From Pseudomonas viridiflava (lineage in GTDB: Bacteria > Pseudomonadota > Gammaproteobacteria > Pseudomonadales > Pseudomonadaceae): a stretch of 64,000 nucleotides of DNA. The translations under genes were made by a program, and so were the position numbers. The stretch covers positions 292,325 through 356,324 of the forward strand of contig NZ_LKEH01000027.1 of the NCBI RefSeq assembly GCF_001642795.1. Direction: 5' to 3'. This document shows positions 25,551-34,222 of this stretch, one piece after another (within the stretch, counting starts at the first letter, position 1; each line of letters starts with the position of its first letter). The notes beneath the pieces are model-generated. The model did not search any database, was not told the DNA's origin, and was given only the letters and a program-made list of their open reading frames with translations.

Positions 25551-26195
25551 ATGTACGAGATCACTCTGCTGACGGCGCTCGCCGGTGCTTTCATTGTCCT
25601 GATCATCAGTCCCGGCCCGAACTTTCTGGTCATCACCCAGTTGTCGTTCAGCCAGTCCCGGCAACAAGGTATCTGCGCCGGACTGGGTGTTGCTTCGGGC
25701 AGCATCCTCTGGGCATTGCTCGCAGCCACGGGGCTGGGCCTGATATTTCAACAACTGCCCTGGCTGCAACCGGCCCTGCAACTGCTGGGCGGGGCGTACC
25801 TGACCTGGCTGGGCACCAAGAGCCTGCGCAGCGCGGGCAGCCAGCCCAAACCTCGCGACATTGGCGCGCTGGGCATCGGCAGTCTCAGCCGTGCCTACCG
25901 TTTCGGCCTGTTCACCAACCTGACCAACCCCAAGGCGCTGGCGTTCTACACCAGCGTATTCACCACAGTGACCACGCCGGGCATGCCGATGTGGGTGCGC
26001 ACGGCCGGGGTGTCGATCATTGCCGTTCTGGCGATCTCCTGGTTCGTGCTGCTGGCCACGCTGTTTTCGATTCCGGCGGTGCAGGCCCGTTATCAGCGCA
26101 TGAAAAAGGCCATCGACATCGTGACCGGACTTTTCATGATCGCGTTCGGTATTCGCCTGCTGATCGGCCTTTTGCCGGCCGGTCTGATCAACTGA
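25551..26195 (+). CDS. LysE/RhtB-family amino-acid exporter
   Basis: A 214-aa membrane protein with about six hydrophobic segments. It has LLTALAGAFIVLIISPGPNFLVIT (the conserved PGPN motif), GICAGLGVASGSILWALLAA, then FGLFTNLTNPKALAFYTSVF. LysE-type carriers export amino acids and analogues. In this operon it probably exports the amino-acid-like product and gives self-protection. AAAGGA precedes the ATG. Confidence 0.9.
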   Translation: MYEITLLTALAGAFIVLIISPGPNFLVITQLSFSQSRQQGICAGLGVASGSILWALLAATGLGLIFQQLPWLQPALQLLGGAYLTWLGTKSLRSAGSQPKPRDIGALGIGSLSRAYRFGLFTNLTNPKALAFYTSVFTTVTTPGMPMWVRTAGVSIIAVLAISWFVLLATLFSIPAVQARYQRMKKAIDIVTGLFMIAFGIRLLIGLLPAGLIN

Positions 26196-26212
26196 TTTCA
26201 AGGAACGACACC

Positions 26213-27367
26213 ATGTACAACAATGACTGGCATTACCCGACCTCCATTCGCGCAGGCGCCGGACGCGCCGCAGAGCTGGCTGACGCTTGCCGTGTGACAG
26301 GCATCAAACGTCCACTGCTGATCACTGATCGGTTTCTGGGCAGTACGGACATGATCCGTAGCGCTGTAGAGGACTGCCGACAACAGTTGGGCCATTGCGG
26401 GCTGTTTGACCGGGTAAAGGGCAATCCGACCGGCACCAATGTCGCGGACGGGCTGGAAGCCTATAAAGCGGGCGACCACGACGGCGTGATTGCCTTCGGC
26501 GGCGGCTCGGCGCTGGATGCTGCCAAGGCCGTGGCGCTGATGTCAGGGCAAACCCGGCCGCTGTGGGACTTCGAGGACATCGGCCAGAATCATTTGCGCG
26601 CCAACCCGCTGGGCATCGCCCCGGTCATCGCGCTGCCAACCACTGCGGGCACAGGCTCCGAAGTGGGCAGGGCGTCGGTGATTACGGACGAACAGGCGCA
26701 GGTCAAACGCACCATCCTGCACATCCGCATGATGCCGCGCATCGCCATTCTGGACGCCAACCTGACGCTGGATCTGCCCACGCACCTGACCGCTGCAACC
26801 GGTGCCGACGCGCTGACGCATTGCATGGAATCCTGGTGCTCACCGGTCTGGCACCCGATGGCTGAAGCGGTGTCTGTGAAGGGAATGCAGATGATCAAAG
26901 CGTATCTGCCTCGCGTCGTCGCGAACGGGCAGGATCTGGAGGCGCGCCAGCAGATGCTGGTGGCGTCCAGCCTGGGCGCGGCGGCGTTTCAGCGAGGATT
27001 GGGTGGTGTGCACGCCATTGCGCAGAGCCTGGGCGCGCTGTACGACCAGCATCACGGCTTGCTCAACGCCATCCTGCTGCCGTATGTACTGGAGGCCAAT
27101 CGGTCCGCCCTGTTGCCGCAAATGGACGATCTGGCGGTTTACCTGCGTCTGCCCAAACCCGGTTTCAGCGGCGTGATGGACTGGGTGCTGAGCTTGCGCG
27201 AGCAGATCGGCATTCCCCACACGCTGGCTGACATCGGCATCCATGATCAGGACGCCGAGTTGGTGGGTCAGATGGCATTTGCGGACGGTTGCTCGCACAC
27301 CAATCCGATCCGCCATTCGGCTGAGGCCTACGCCGCGATATTCACACGAGCGGTGAGGGGGCAGTGA
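26213..27367 (+). CDS. Iron-containing (group III) alcohol dehydrogenase
   Basis: A 384-aa dehydrogenase. It has GNPTGTNVADGLEAYKAGDHDGVIAFGGGSALDAAKAV (NAD-binding), PTTAGTGSEV, and the metal-binding histidines in ADALTHCMESW, GGVHAIAQSLGALYDQHHGLLNAILLP. Family members reduce aldehydes or oxidise alcohols with NAD(P)(H) and Fe2+ or Zn2+. It could reduce the semialdehyde that the DAO step releases from lysine, or tailor the product. AAGGAA lies before the ATG. Confidence 0.88.
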   Translation: MYNNDWHYPTSIRAGAGRAAELADACRVTGIKRPLLITDRFLGSTDMIRSAVEDCRQQLGHCGLFDRVKGNPTGTNVADGLEAYKAGDHDGVIAFGGGSALDAAKAVALMSGQTRPLWDFEDIGQNHLRANPLGIAPVIALPTTAGTGSEVGRASVITDEQAQVKRTILHIRMMPRIAILDANLTLDLPTHLTAATGADALTHCMESWCSPVWHPMAEAVSVKGMQMIKAYLPRVVANGQDLEARQQMLVASSLGAAAFQRGLGGVHAIAQSLGALYDQHHGLLNAILLPYVLEANRSALLPQMDDLAVYLRLPKPGFSGVMDWVLSLREQIGIPHTLADIGIHDQDAELVGQMAFADGCSHTNPIRHSAEAYAAIFTRAVRGQ

Positions 27368-27370
27368 TTC

Positions 27371-28510
27371 ATGGTGCAGGTGGATGAGCCGGCGGTTCAG
27401 CGTCTGGCCGAGGTCTGGCAAGGCTGGGTCGATTCCGGGCAGATCGTAGGCGGTGTATTGCTGGTGGCGCAGGGCGGCGTGCTGCGCTACGTCAGCGCTC
27501 GGGGCTGGGCGGATCGGGAACGGCGGGTGACTGTGACTCGCGATACACGTTTTCGCCTGGCGTCGTTGACCAAACTGCTGACGTCGGTGACTGCGCTGCG
27601 GCTTTGCGAGCAAGGCGTCTTAGGTCTGGATGCGCCGGTGACGGACTGGTTGCCAGCGTTTCGGCCCCGTCTGAGCGATGGTCGGGAGCCGGTCATCACC
27701 CTGCGGCATCTGCTGTCGCACAGCTCCGGGCTTGGCTATGGCTTCGAACAGCTGCCAGGTAACACTTATGAGTTGGCGGGCGTGTCGGACGGGCTGGACC
27801 GTGTGGCGTTTGATCTGCAGGAAAACCTGAGTCGTCTGGCGAAGCTGCCGTTGCTGTTCGAACCCGGCACTGCCTGGGGGTATTCGCTGGCGACCGACGT
27901 GCTGGGTGCGGTAATCGAGCAAGGCACTGGTCGTGGGTTATCGCAGGTTATCGACGAGCAGGTCGCCCGGCCCCTGGGCATGGCGTCGACCTCGTTCAGG
28001 CAGGATCACGGTCGGCTGGCGCGTGCTTATAAAGACGGTGCTGGCGCTCCCGAGCGTATCGGTGATGGCGACGTGCTGGTTCTTGAAAGTGGAACGGCCA
28101 GGGTGTCGTCGGGCCGGGTCTACGATGCGCAGGCCTATGAATCAGGTGGAGCGGGCATGCTGGGGACCGCCGATGATTACCTGAAGCTGCTGGAATGCCT
28201 GCGTCTGGACGGCGCGCCTTTGTTGAATTCCGTAAGTACGGCGGCGTTGCTGAGTAACGCCATTGGCAAAGTGACACTCAAGGGCAGGGGCGCAGGCTGG
28301 ACGTTCGGCCTGGGGCCGGTGATCCTCGCCGACCCGCTGGCCGCCGGGCAGCGACAGGGCGCTGGCACCTGGTCATGGTGCGGCGTGTATGGCAGTCATT
28401 ACTGGGTCGATCCGGTGTCGGAGATCAGTCTGGTTGTGCTGACCAATACCGCCGTGGCGGGCGCCTGGGGCAGGTTTGCGGATGCGTTGGTTGAGGCGGT
28501 TTATTCATGA
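27371..28510 (+). CDS. Serine beta-lactamase/EstB-like hydrolase
   Basis: A 379-aa class C beta-lactamase-fold protein. It has the SxxK pair S65-K68 in LASLTKLLTS, a Tyr in GYSLATDVLG as second motif, and WSWCGVYGSHYWVDP near the end in place of KTG, as in EstB-type esterases. No signal peptide, so it acts in the cytoplasm and is not a classical resistance enzyme. It is the last gene of the operon, starting three bases after the dehydrogenase stop. It may cleave or transfer an ester or amide in the final product. Confidence 0.85.
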   Translation: MVQVDEPAVQRLAEVWQGWVDSGQIVGGVLLVAQGGVLRYVSARGWADRERRVTVTRDTRFRLASLTKLLTSVTALRLCEQGVLGLDAPVTDWLPAFRPRLSDGREPVITLRHLLSHSSGLGYGFEQLPGNTYELAGVSDGLDRVAFDLQENLSRLAKLPLLFEPGTAWGYSLATDVLGAVIEQGTGRGLSQVIDEQVARPLGMASTSFRQDHGRLARAYKDGAGAPERIGDGDVLVLESGTARVSSGRVYDAQAYESGGAGMLGTADDYLKLLECLRLDGAPLLNSVSTAALLSNAIGKVTLKGRGAGWTFGLGPVILADPLAAGQRQGAGTWSWCGVYGSHYWVDPVSEISLVVLTNTAVAGAWGRFADALVEAVYS

Positions 28511-28573
28511 ATGGAAGCTGATCCTGTCCCCGCGGAGCACTCAGCGTTATACACAAGTCCGCCTCGACCCTGA

Positions 28574-29527
28574 TCAAACCCGCGCAAACTGTTTGCGGTA
28601 GCTGCTCGGGCTGACACCCACCAGATTACGGAAGTGCCGCCGGAACGACTCTTCGGAGCCGAAGCCGGTTCGGTCCACCACCTCGTTCAGCCGCAACTTC
28701 GATGATTCCAGCAGCTCCTTTGCATACGCCACGCGCTCGCCCAGCAACCAGTCATAGGGTGTAAGCCCCGTACTTTCCATGAAGCTGCGGTGCAAGGTGC
28801 GGGTACTGACTGCGGCGCGTGAGGCCATTTCCTTGATGGTGTGCGGCCGGTTCAGGTCGCTGCGGATCCAGTCCATCAGATTGGAAATCGGCCCGTCGCT
28901 GGCCGACACCAGCTGCCGCGAGGCGTATTGCGACTGTCCGCCTTCGCGATGGGGCGGGATCACCATGCGTTGCGCCACCATATTGGCCACACGCGAGCCA
29001 TGATCGTTGCGCACCAGATGCAGCATCATGTCCAGTCCGGCCGCGGATCCTGCCGCCGTAACGATGCTGCCCTGATCGACATACAGCTCGTTGGGCTGAA
29101 TGGTCAGCCCCGGATACATGGTGGCCAGCAGGTCGGTGTAACGCCAGTGAGTGGTGACCTTGTGACCGTCGAGCAACCCTGCAGCCGCCAGCACGAACGC
29201 CCCGGTGCAGATCGAGCAGATACGCGCACCACGGGCGTGGGCGGCCTGAAGCTGTTCGATGAGGCGCTGTGGCACCTTTGACTCAACACCGCGCCAGCCG
29301 GGCACGATGATGGTATCGGCGTTTTCCAACAGCACATCGCCAGGCGTTGGCACGATAGTAATGCCTCCGGCGGCCGTGATCGGCCCGTCATCGACCGGGA
29401 ACGTCGCAAATTCATACCAGGTGACGCCCAGCTCGGGTCGTTTGAGGGCGAATACCTCGACCGTGCAGCCAAATTCGAAGGTGCAGAGCTGGTTATAGAT
29501 CAAGGCGACAACGAGATGATTTTTCAT
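28574..29527 (-). CDS. GlxA/FtrA-type AraC transcriptional regulator
   Basis: A 317-aa protein with an N-terminal DJ-1/PfpI domain (residues 5-170, with ICSICTGAFVLAAAG) and two AraC helix-turn-helix motifs at the C-terminus (IKEMASRAAVSTRTLHRSF and LNEVVDRTGFGSEESFRRHF). Members regulate amine and amino-acid genes. It converges on the biosynthetic operon and diverges from the PfpI gene, and could control either. The short C-terminus KQFARV is complete. Confidence 0.9.
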   Translation of the reverse strand: MKNHLVVALIYNQLCTFEFGCTVEVFALKRPELGVTWYEFATFPVDDGPITAAGGITIVPTPGDVLLENADTIIVPGWRGVESKVPQRLIEQLQAAHARGARICSICTGAFVLAAAGLLDGHKVTTHWRYTDLLATMYPGLTIQPNELYVDQGSIVTAAGSAAGLDMMLHLVRNDHGSRVANMVAQRMVIPPHREGGQSQYASRQLVSASDGPISNLMDWIRSDLNRPHTIKEMASRAAVSTRTLHRSFMESTGLTPYDWLLGERVAYAKELLESSKLRLNEVVDRTGFGSEESFRRHFRNLVGVSPSSYRKQFARV

Positions 29528-29659
29528 GGCGCGATGTTACCGGATATTGGCATTTCGGACAGTGGTTCGTGCCGATGCTACTGGGTAATCTGAAGCCTGT
29601 CACTCAGGTGAATCCTTAACCCTGCATGTGGTCCGGCAACCGGACCCAGGAGCCATTTC

Positions 29660-30265
29660 GTGTCCCTCAATATCGGTATCTACGTGTACGACGACGTCGA
29701 AGTTCTCGACTTCGCGGGCCCCTACGAAGTGTTCACCACCGCCACTCGAATGCATGCGCGCAACAGTCGTGATGACAAGCCGCTGTTCAATGTCTTCACC
29801 ATCGGCCGCAGCACTGCCTCTGTGCGTGCGCGGGCCGGTCTGAAGGTCGATCCGGACTTCTCGATCAATGATCACCCGGCCATGGACTGCCTGATCGTTC
29901 CGGGTGGCGTCGTCAACGCCGAGCTGGAAAAACCGGACGTCATTCGCTGGATCAGCGATCAGTCGGAACCGGGGCGCGTCGTTGCGGCGGTCTGCACCGG
30001 CGCATTCATGCTTGCCAAGACCGGCAAGCTGGCGGGCAAGCAGGTCACCACCCATTGGGAAGACATTGCCGATCTCAAGGAAATGTTCCCGTCGGTGGAT
30101 GTTCTCAGCACCTTGCGCTGGGTGGACGAAGGTTCGTTCGTGACGTCGGCGGGCATTTCCGCCGGCATTGACATGAGTCTGCATCTGGTTGAACGTCTGC
30201 ACAGCCGCGAATTGGCTGAGCGCACTGCACTGCAACTGGACTTCGACTGGACCGAGAACGACTGA
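29660..30265 (+). CDS. DJ-1/PfpI-family protein, isonitrile-hydratase-like
   Basis: A 201-aa DJ-1-fold enzyme with the nucleophile Cys in AAVCTGAFMLAKTG, an Asp/Glu at LDFAGPYEVF and THWEDIADL. These match the isonitrile hydratase (InhA) group, although the substrate cannot be fixed. The GTG start follows CCAGGAGCC. It is divergent from the GlxA-type regulator, 132 bases apart, a common pairing of enzyme and regulator. If it hydrates an isonitrile, it may be unrelated to the biosynthetic operon upstream. Confidence 0.8.
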   Translation: MSLNIGIYVYDDVEVLDFAGPYEVFTTATRMHARNSRDDKPLFNVFTIGRSTASVRARAGLKVDPDFSINDHPAMDCLIVPGGVVNAELEKPDVIRWISDQSEPGRVVAAVCTGAFMLAKTGKLAGKQVTTHWEDIADLKEMFPSVDVLSTLRWVDEGSFVTSAGISAGIDMSLHLVERLHSRELAERTALQLDFDWTEND

Positions 30266-30564
30266 ATCGCGTCCATTGCCCATCGCGATCTGTACCGCTT
30301 TGCGGACCCATCGGACCCGATATTCCGGGTGAATGACAGACTTTCTGCCTTGTCTGGGATCCTGCTGCCAAGTCGTGCGCGCTGACGCATCCGAGCAGGA
30401 TCCTTTCCAGAAAATCCAGCGGTTGCATGCACCCCCGACTGACCGACCCCTTTGTGCTGCCGATAAGCGCACAAAGGGGCATGTCATCGGGGGTTGGTGT
30501 ATTTCCGACTTATCCGTCAGCGCCAGGTCGCGCCTACCATCGCTTTATCCAGAGTGCAGGACAG

Positions 30565-30813
30565 ATGAAAACCCATTTCTTCAAAATCGTTCAAACCGTT
30601 GCCCAGCACGGTTCGTTCTCCGAAGCTGCGGCCATTCTGGGGTGCAGCCAGTCGAACATCAGCTACGCCATCAAGGAAGTCGAAGATTTCTTCGAGAAAC
30701 GCCTGTTCATCCGCAGTCGCTCTGGTTGCACACTGACGCCCGATGGCAGGGTGATCTCGCAGACCCTGAGCAGCATCATGGCAACGCTTGAACAACTAAA
30801 AAAAATGGGGTGA
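30565..30813 (+). CDS. LysR-type regulator, N-terminal HTH part (split gene)
   Basis: An 82-aa reading frame with a complete LysR winged helix: MKTHFFKIVQTVAQHGSFSE, AAAILGCSQSNISYAIKEVE and a linker helix ending LEQLKKMG. It stops at TGA 30811 straight after a run of eight As. The next frame (30810-31430) continues the same protein as its effector domain. Read through a -1 shift the total would be about 288 aa, normal for LysR. It is either a frameshifted gene, a sequencing error in the A-run, or a gene that uses slippage. Confidence 0.75.
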   Translation: MKTHFFKIVQTVAQHGSFSEAAAILGCSQSNISYAIKEVEDFFEKRLFIRSRSGCTLTPDGRVISQTLSSIMATLEQLKKMG

Positions 30814-30841
30814 GCGGCAGTGTAACGATCCACTATTACAC
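30798..30841 (+). promoter_or_regulatory. A8 slippery run and hairpin between the two LysR parts
   Basis: The zero-frame codons are CTA AAA AAA ATG GGG TGA, containing the -1 slippery heptamer A AAA AAA at 30798-30804. A GTGTAA/TTACAC stem (30820-30841) starts 15 bases downstream. The second frame's GTG overlaps the TGA as GTGA. Such runs also provoke transcriptional slippage. Confidence 0.4.
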
Positions 30842-31430
30842 GCACATTCAAGAGACCAGCCTTGGCAATTCGCTGGATTTTCTCGCCCGGCATTACCCTG
30901 ACATCCACCTCAATGTGCTGCATGGCAGCGATCAGAATCCATCACTGGAGCCATTGCTAAAGGAAACGGCCGATATTCTGATTCTCCCCAGTACCGTCCT
31001 GGGGGAACACTACGTCGAGCATCATCACTGGTCCGACCACTACGTTTTGGTGACCGCCAAGGGCAAGCCCTCGCAGACCCGTACCTTCACCGAACTGTCG
31101 CAGACTTCACGCTATGTTGCCTGGCGGCATCCTGGTGTGGACCGATTGCATCAGCAACTGGCGTCCGCGCAGGTCAGGCTCAGCCATCGTGGTGAACTCA
31201 GTTGTCTGGAAACCCTGCTGGACCTGATCGCCCGGCAGCACTGCATCTCCATTTTGCCCAGCGCCTTGCTCAACGGACACTTGCGGGAAGTGGAGCAGGT
31301 ACCGTTGCCGGGAACGATCATGCGCCACATCAGTGTGGTGGCCCGTCCGACTTCTTTGTTGTCGAACGCTGCTCATGCGGTGATCCAGGCTTTAAAGAAG
31401 CCGCGGGTGCTGGCGGTTCAGCGGTATTGA
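30810..31430 (+). CDS. LysR-type regulator, C-terminal effector domain (split gene)
   Basis: A 206-aa LysR substrate-binding domain: GSVTIHYYTHIQETSLGNSL, NPSLEPLLKETADILILPS, HYVLVTAKGKP and ELSCLETLLDLIARQHCISILPSALL. It has no DNA-binding part of its own, and its GTG start overlaps the stop of the HTH part. It could be made separately by re-initiation or fused by slippage. It faces the trehalose synthase gene downstream; its targets are unknown. Confidence 0.75.
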   Translation: MSGSVTIHYYTHIQETSLGNSLDFLARHYPDIHLNVLHGSDQNPSLEPLLKETADILILPSTVLGEHYVEHHHWSDHYVLVTAKGKPSQTRTFTELSQTSRYVAWRHPGVDRLHQQLASAQVRLSHRGELSCLETLLDLIARQHCISILPSALLNGHLREVEQVPLPGTIMRHISVVARPTSLLSNAAHAVIQALKKPRVLAVQRY

Positions 31431-31624
31431 GCAGACCCCGGGTGTGGGAAATACAGTTCTTCGGCAACTGACGGCGTGTGTCACGGGGTGCAGGCATTGT
31501 CTTGTGAAAGCTACAGCCTGATGCAACGAATTGTCCCCACAGGGCTCATACCCATAGGTAATACATTCGGGACGCTTGTTCGCAAGCGTCCAACGCCGCC
31601 GATTCGAGAGGAAGACTGGACGCT

Positions 31625-33691
31625 ATGACGATACCGGACAAGCAGTATGTGGACTGGCTGGTCGAGCAATCGATGCTGAACGCTGCCAGACAGCGCGCCA
31701 AGACCTACTCGGGCCAGGGAAGACTCTGGCAACGGCCGTTCGCACAGGCCCGTCCAAGGGACGCATCCGCCATTTCTTCGGTCTGGTTCACCGCGTATCC
31801 CGCATCGATCGTCACCCGTGAGGGCTGCTCGGTGCTTGAGGCGCTGGGTGATGAAACGCTGTGGCACGCCTTGTCGGAAATCGGCATCCAGGGCATTCAC
31901 AACGGCCCGCTCAAGCTGTCCGGCGGTTTGCAGGGGCGTACCCGCACGCCCAGCATTGACGGCAATTTCGACCGCATCAGCTTCACTATCGATCCTGAAC
32001 TGGGCACTGATGCTCAACTGCTCAGCCTGACGCGCATTGCTGCGGCGCATAACGCTGTGATCATCGATGACGTCATTCCGTCGCACACCGGCAAGGGCGC
32101 CGACTTCAGGCTGGCCGAGCTTGCGTATGAGGACTATCCCGGCCTTTATCACATGGTCGAGATCCGCGAAGAAGACTGGCAGCTCTTGCCTGATGTCCCG
32201 GCGGGCCGCGATGCGGTCAATCTGACGCCCGAGGTGGTCGACCAACTGCGCGACAAGCATTACATCGTGGGTCAGCTGCAACGGGTGATTTTCTTCGAGC
32301 CCGGCGTCAAGGAAACCGACTGGAGCGCCACTGATGTGGTGCAAGGCGTCGATGGCAAGGCACGGCGCTGGGTGTATCTGCACTACTTCAAGGAAGGTCA
32401 GCCTTCCCTGAACTGGCTGGACCCCAGCTTCGCCGCGCAGCAGATGATCATTGGTGATGCACTGCATGCCATCGACGTCTCTGGCGCACGCGTACTGCGG
32501 CTGGATGCCAACGGATTCCTGGGTGTCGAGCGTCGCGCTGAAGGCGCGGCGTGGTCGGAAGGGCACCCGTTGTCGATCACCGGCAACCAGTTGCTGGCCG
32601 GCGCGATCCGCAAGGCCGGTGGTTTCAGCTTTCAGGAGCTGAACCTTACGCTGGACGACATTGCCTCCATGGGCAATGGCGGTGCTGACCTGTCCTATGA
32701 CTTCATCACCCGTCCGGCTTATCAGCACGCGTTGTTGACCGGCACGACCGAGTTCCTGCGGCTGATGCTGCGCCAGGTTCATGCGTTCGGCATCGATCCG
32801 GCGTCATTGATCCACGCGCTGCAGAACCACGATGAACTGACACTGGAACTGGTGCACTTCTGGACGCTGCATGCCCACGACACCTATCACTATCAGGGCC
32901 AGACCTTTCCCGGCAACATCCTGCGCGAGCACATCCGCGAAGAGATGTACGAGCGGCTGACCGGCGAGCATGCGCCCTATAATCTGAAGTTCGTCACCAA
33001 CGGCGTGTCCTGCACCACGGCGAGCATCATTACCGCCGCACTGGGCATTCGTGACCTGAGCACGATCACTGACGCGGATATCCAGCAGATTCAGCACATT
33101 CACTTGCTGCTGGTGATGTATAACGCGATGCAGCCTGGCGTGTTCGCGCTGTCCGGCTGGGATCTGGTCGGTGCGCTGACCTTGCCGGCCGAGCAGGTCC
33201 AGCACTTGATGCAGGACGGTGACACCCGCTGGATCCACCGTGGCGCGTACGATCTGGCCGATCTGGATCCGGAAGCGGAGCTGTCGGAAGGCGGCATGCC
33301 GCGTGCGCAGTCGCTGTACGGCAGTCTGGTCAGCCAGCTCAAGCGTCCTGACTCGTTCGCTTCGCAGCTCAAGAAGATTCTGGCGGTGCGCCGTGCCTAC
33401 GACATCGCTGCCAGCCGCCAGATTCTGATTCCTGATGTGCAGCATCCGGGTCTGCTGGTCATGGTGCATGAACTGCCAGCAGGCAAGGGCACTCAGATCA
33501 CCGCGCTCAACTTCAGCGCCGAGACCATCGTCGAAACGCTGCACCTGCCCGACATTGCACCAGGGCCTGTGGTGGACATCATCAACGAGCGTGTGGAAGG
33601 CGACCTGACCGAGCAGGGTGAGTTCACCATCACGCTGGATGCTTACGAAGGTCTGGCACTGCGGGTCGTAAGCACCTTGCCGATGATCTGA
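31625..33691 (+). CDS. treS: GH13 trehalose synthase (maltose alpha-D-glucosyltransferase)
   Basis: A 688-aa alpha-amylase-family enzyme, matching the 688-689-residue trehalose synthases of P. stutzeri and P. putida that interconvert maltose and trehalose. Catalytic residues are the nucleophile D294 ([10 protein letters not shown]), acid/base E338 (FQELNL) and H402-D403 ([10 protein letters not shown]). It is distinct from the longer TreS that carries a maltokinase domain. The gene stands alone with a good GAGAGGAAG site before the ATG. Function is inferred from length and motif; isomaltulose synthase or a hydrolase are less likely. Confidence 0.8.
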   Translation: MTIPDKQYVDWLVEQSMLNAARQRAKTYSGQGRLWQRPFAQARPRDASAISSVWFTAYPASIVTREGCSVLEALGDETLWHALSEIGIQGIHNGPLKLSGGLQGRTRTPSIDGNFDRISFTIDPELGTDAQLLSLTRIAAAHNAVIIDDVIPSHTGKGADFRLAELAYEDYPGLYHMVEIREEDWQLLPDVPAGRDAVNLTPEVVDQLRDKHYIVGQLQRVIFFEPGVKETDWSATDVVQGVDGKARRWVYLHYFKEGQPSLNWLDPSFAAQQMIIGDALHAIDVSGARVLRLDANGFLGVERRAEGAAWSEGHPLSITGNQLLAGAIRKAGGFSFQELNLTLDDIASMGNGGADLSYDFITRPAYQHALLTGTTEFLRLMLRQVHAFGIDPASLIHALQNHDELTLELVHFWTLHAHDTYHYQGQTFPGNILREHIREEMYERLTGEHAPYNLKFVTNGVSCTTASIITAALGIRDLSTITDADIQQIQHIHLLLVMYNAMQPGVFALSGWDLVGALTLPAEQVQHLMQDGDTRWIHRGAYDLADLDPEAELSEGGMPRAQSLYGSLVSQLKRPDSFASQLKKILAVRRAYDIAASRQILIPDVQHPGLLVMVHELPAGKGTQITALNFSAETIVETLHLPDIAPGPVVDIINERVEGDLTEQGEFTITLDAYEGLALRVVSTLPMI

Positions 33692-33721
33692 GCATCGGGG
33701 TCATGATGCAGTCTGTGCCAT

Positions 33722-33756
33722 CTGTGACGCGGAGCGTCACGGGCGGCATGCATACC
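33722..33756. repeat. Dispersed palindromic repeat copy
   Basis: GTGACGCGGAGCGTCAC (33724-33740), followed by GGGCGGCATGCATACC, matches the copies at 14557 and 34183. It directly abuts the first REPIN. Confidence 0.65.
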
Positions 33757-33758
33757 CC

Positions 33759-33842
33759 GTGGGAGGCGGCTTGCCGGCGATGGCGTCCGTTCAATCACTG
33801 ATAGATCGCTTCAGAAAAAGCATCGCCGGCAAGCCGCCTCTT
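33759..33842. repeat. REPIN 1 (paired inverted REP elements)
   Basis: GGGAGGCGGCTTGCCGGCGA at 33761-33780 is repeated inverted as CATCGCCGGCAAGCCGCCTC (33821-33840) with about 40 bases between, the standard REP doublet (REPIN) of fluorescent Pseudomonas. The pair would form a long hairpin. No REP-associated tyrosine transposase (RAYT) gene is in the window. Confidence 0.85.
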
Positions 33843-33879
33843 ATCAAACAACCTGTAAACCACTGAATGAAATCGATTT

Positions 33880-33966
33880 TGTGGGAGGCGGCTTGCCGGC
33901 GATGCAGACGACGCGGTATGTCAGGAAAATCGCGTCATCGTTCATCGCCGGCAAGCCGCCTCCCAC
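33880..33966. repeat. REPIN 2 (paired inverted REP elements)
   Basis: A second doublet about 40 bases after the first. GTGGGAGGCGGCTTGCCGGC (33881-33900) pairs with GCCGGCAAGCCGCCTCCCAC (33946-33965). Two REPINs in tandem suggest duplication. Confidence 0.85.
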
Positions 33967-34009
33967 GGTCCGTGGTCGCAGCAAGACGCGGGTATAACGC
34001 TGAGCACAA

Positions 34010-34215
34010 GCATGGGCATGATCGGGGTGCTTGAGATCACGCTGATCGTTCCTACGCTCCGCGTGGGAATGCCGCTCAGGACGCTCCGCGTTCGCTCTCG
34101 AATGTGGCGCAGATGTGTGCCCAAGCTCCAGCGTTATCCACGTCATGCGTTCGGCTCACTGAATCCGCAGTCTGTGCCATTTGTGACGCGGAGCGTCACG
34201 GGCGGCATGCCCACG
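34010..34215. repeat. Dispersed palindromic repeats
   Basis: GATCGGGGTGCTTGAGATCA and CTGATCGTTCCTACGCTCCG (34019-34060) and GTGACGCGGAGCGTCAC (34183-34199) repeat the family seen at 14.6 kb. The region between treS and the activator gene (33692-34222) holds only repeats. Confidence 0.65.
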
Positions 34216-34222
34216 CGCGCGC

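Noticed and set aside
33692..34222. CRISPR array or terminator cluster
   Set aside because: The repeats are inverted REP pairs and palindromes without regular spacers or cas genes.
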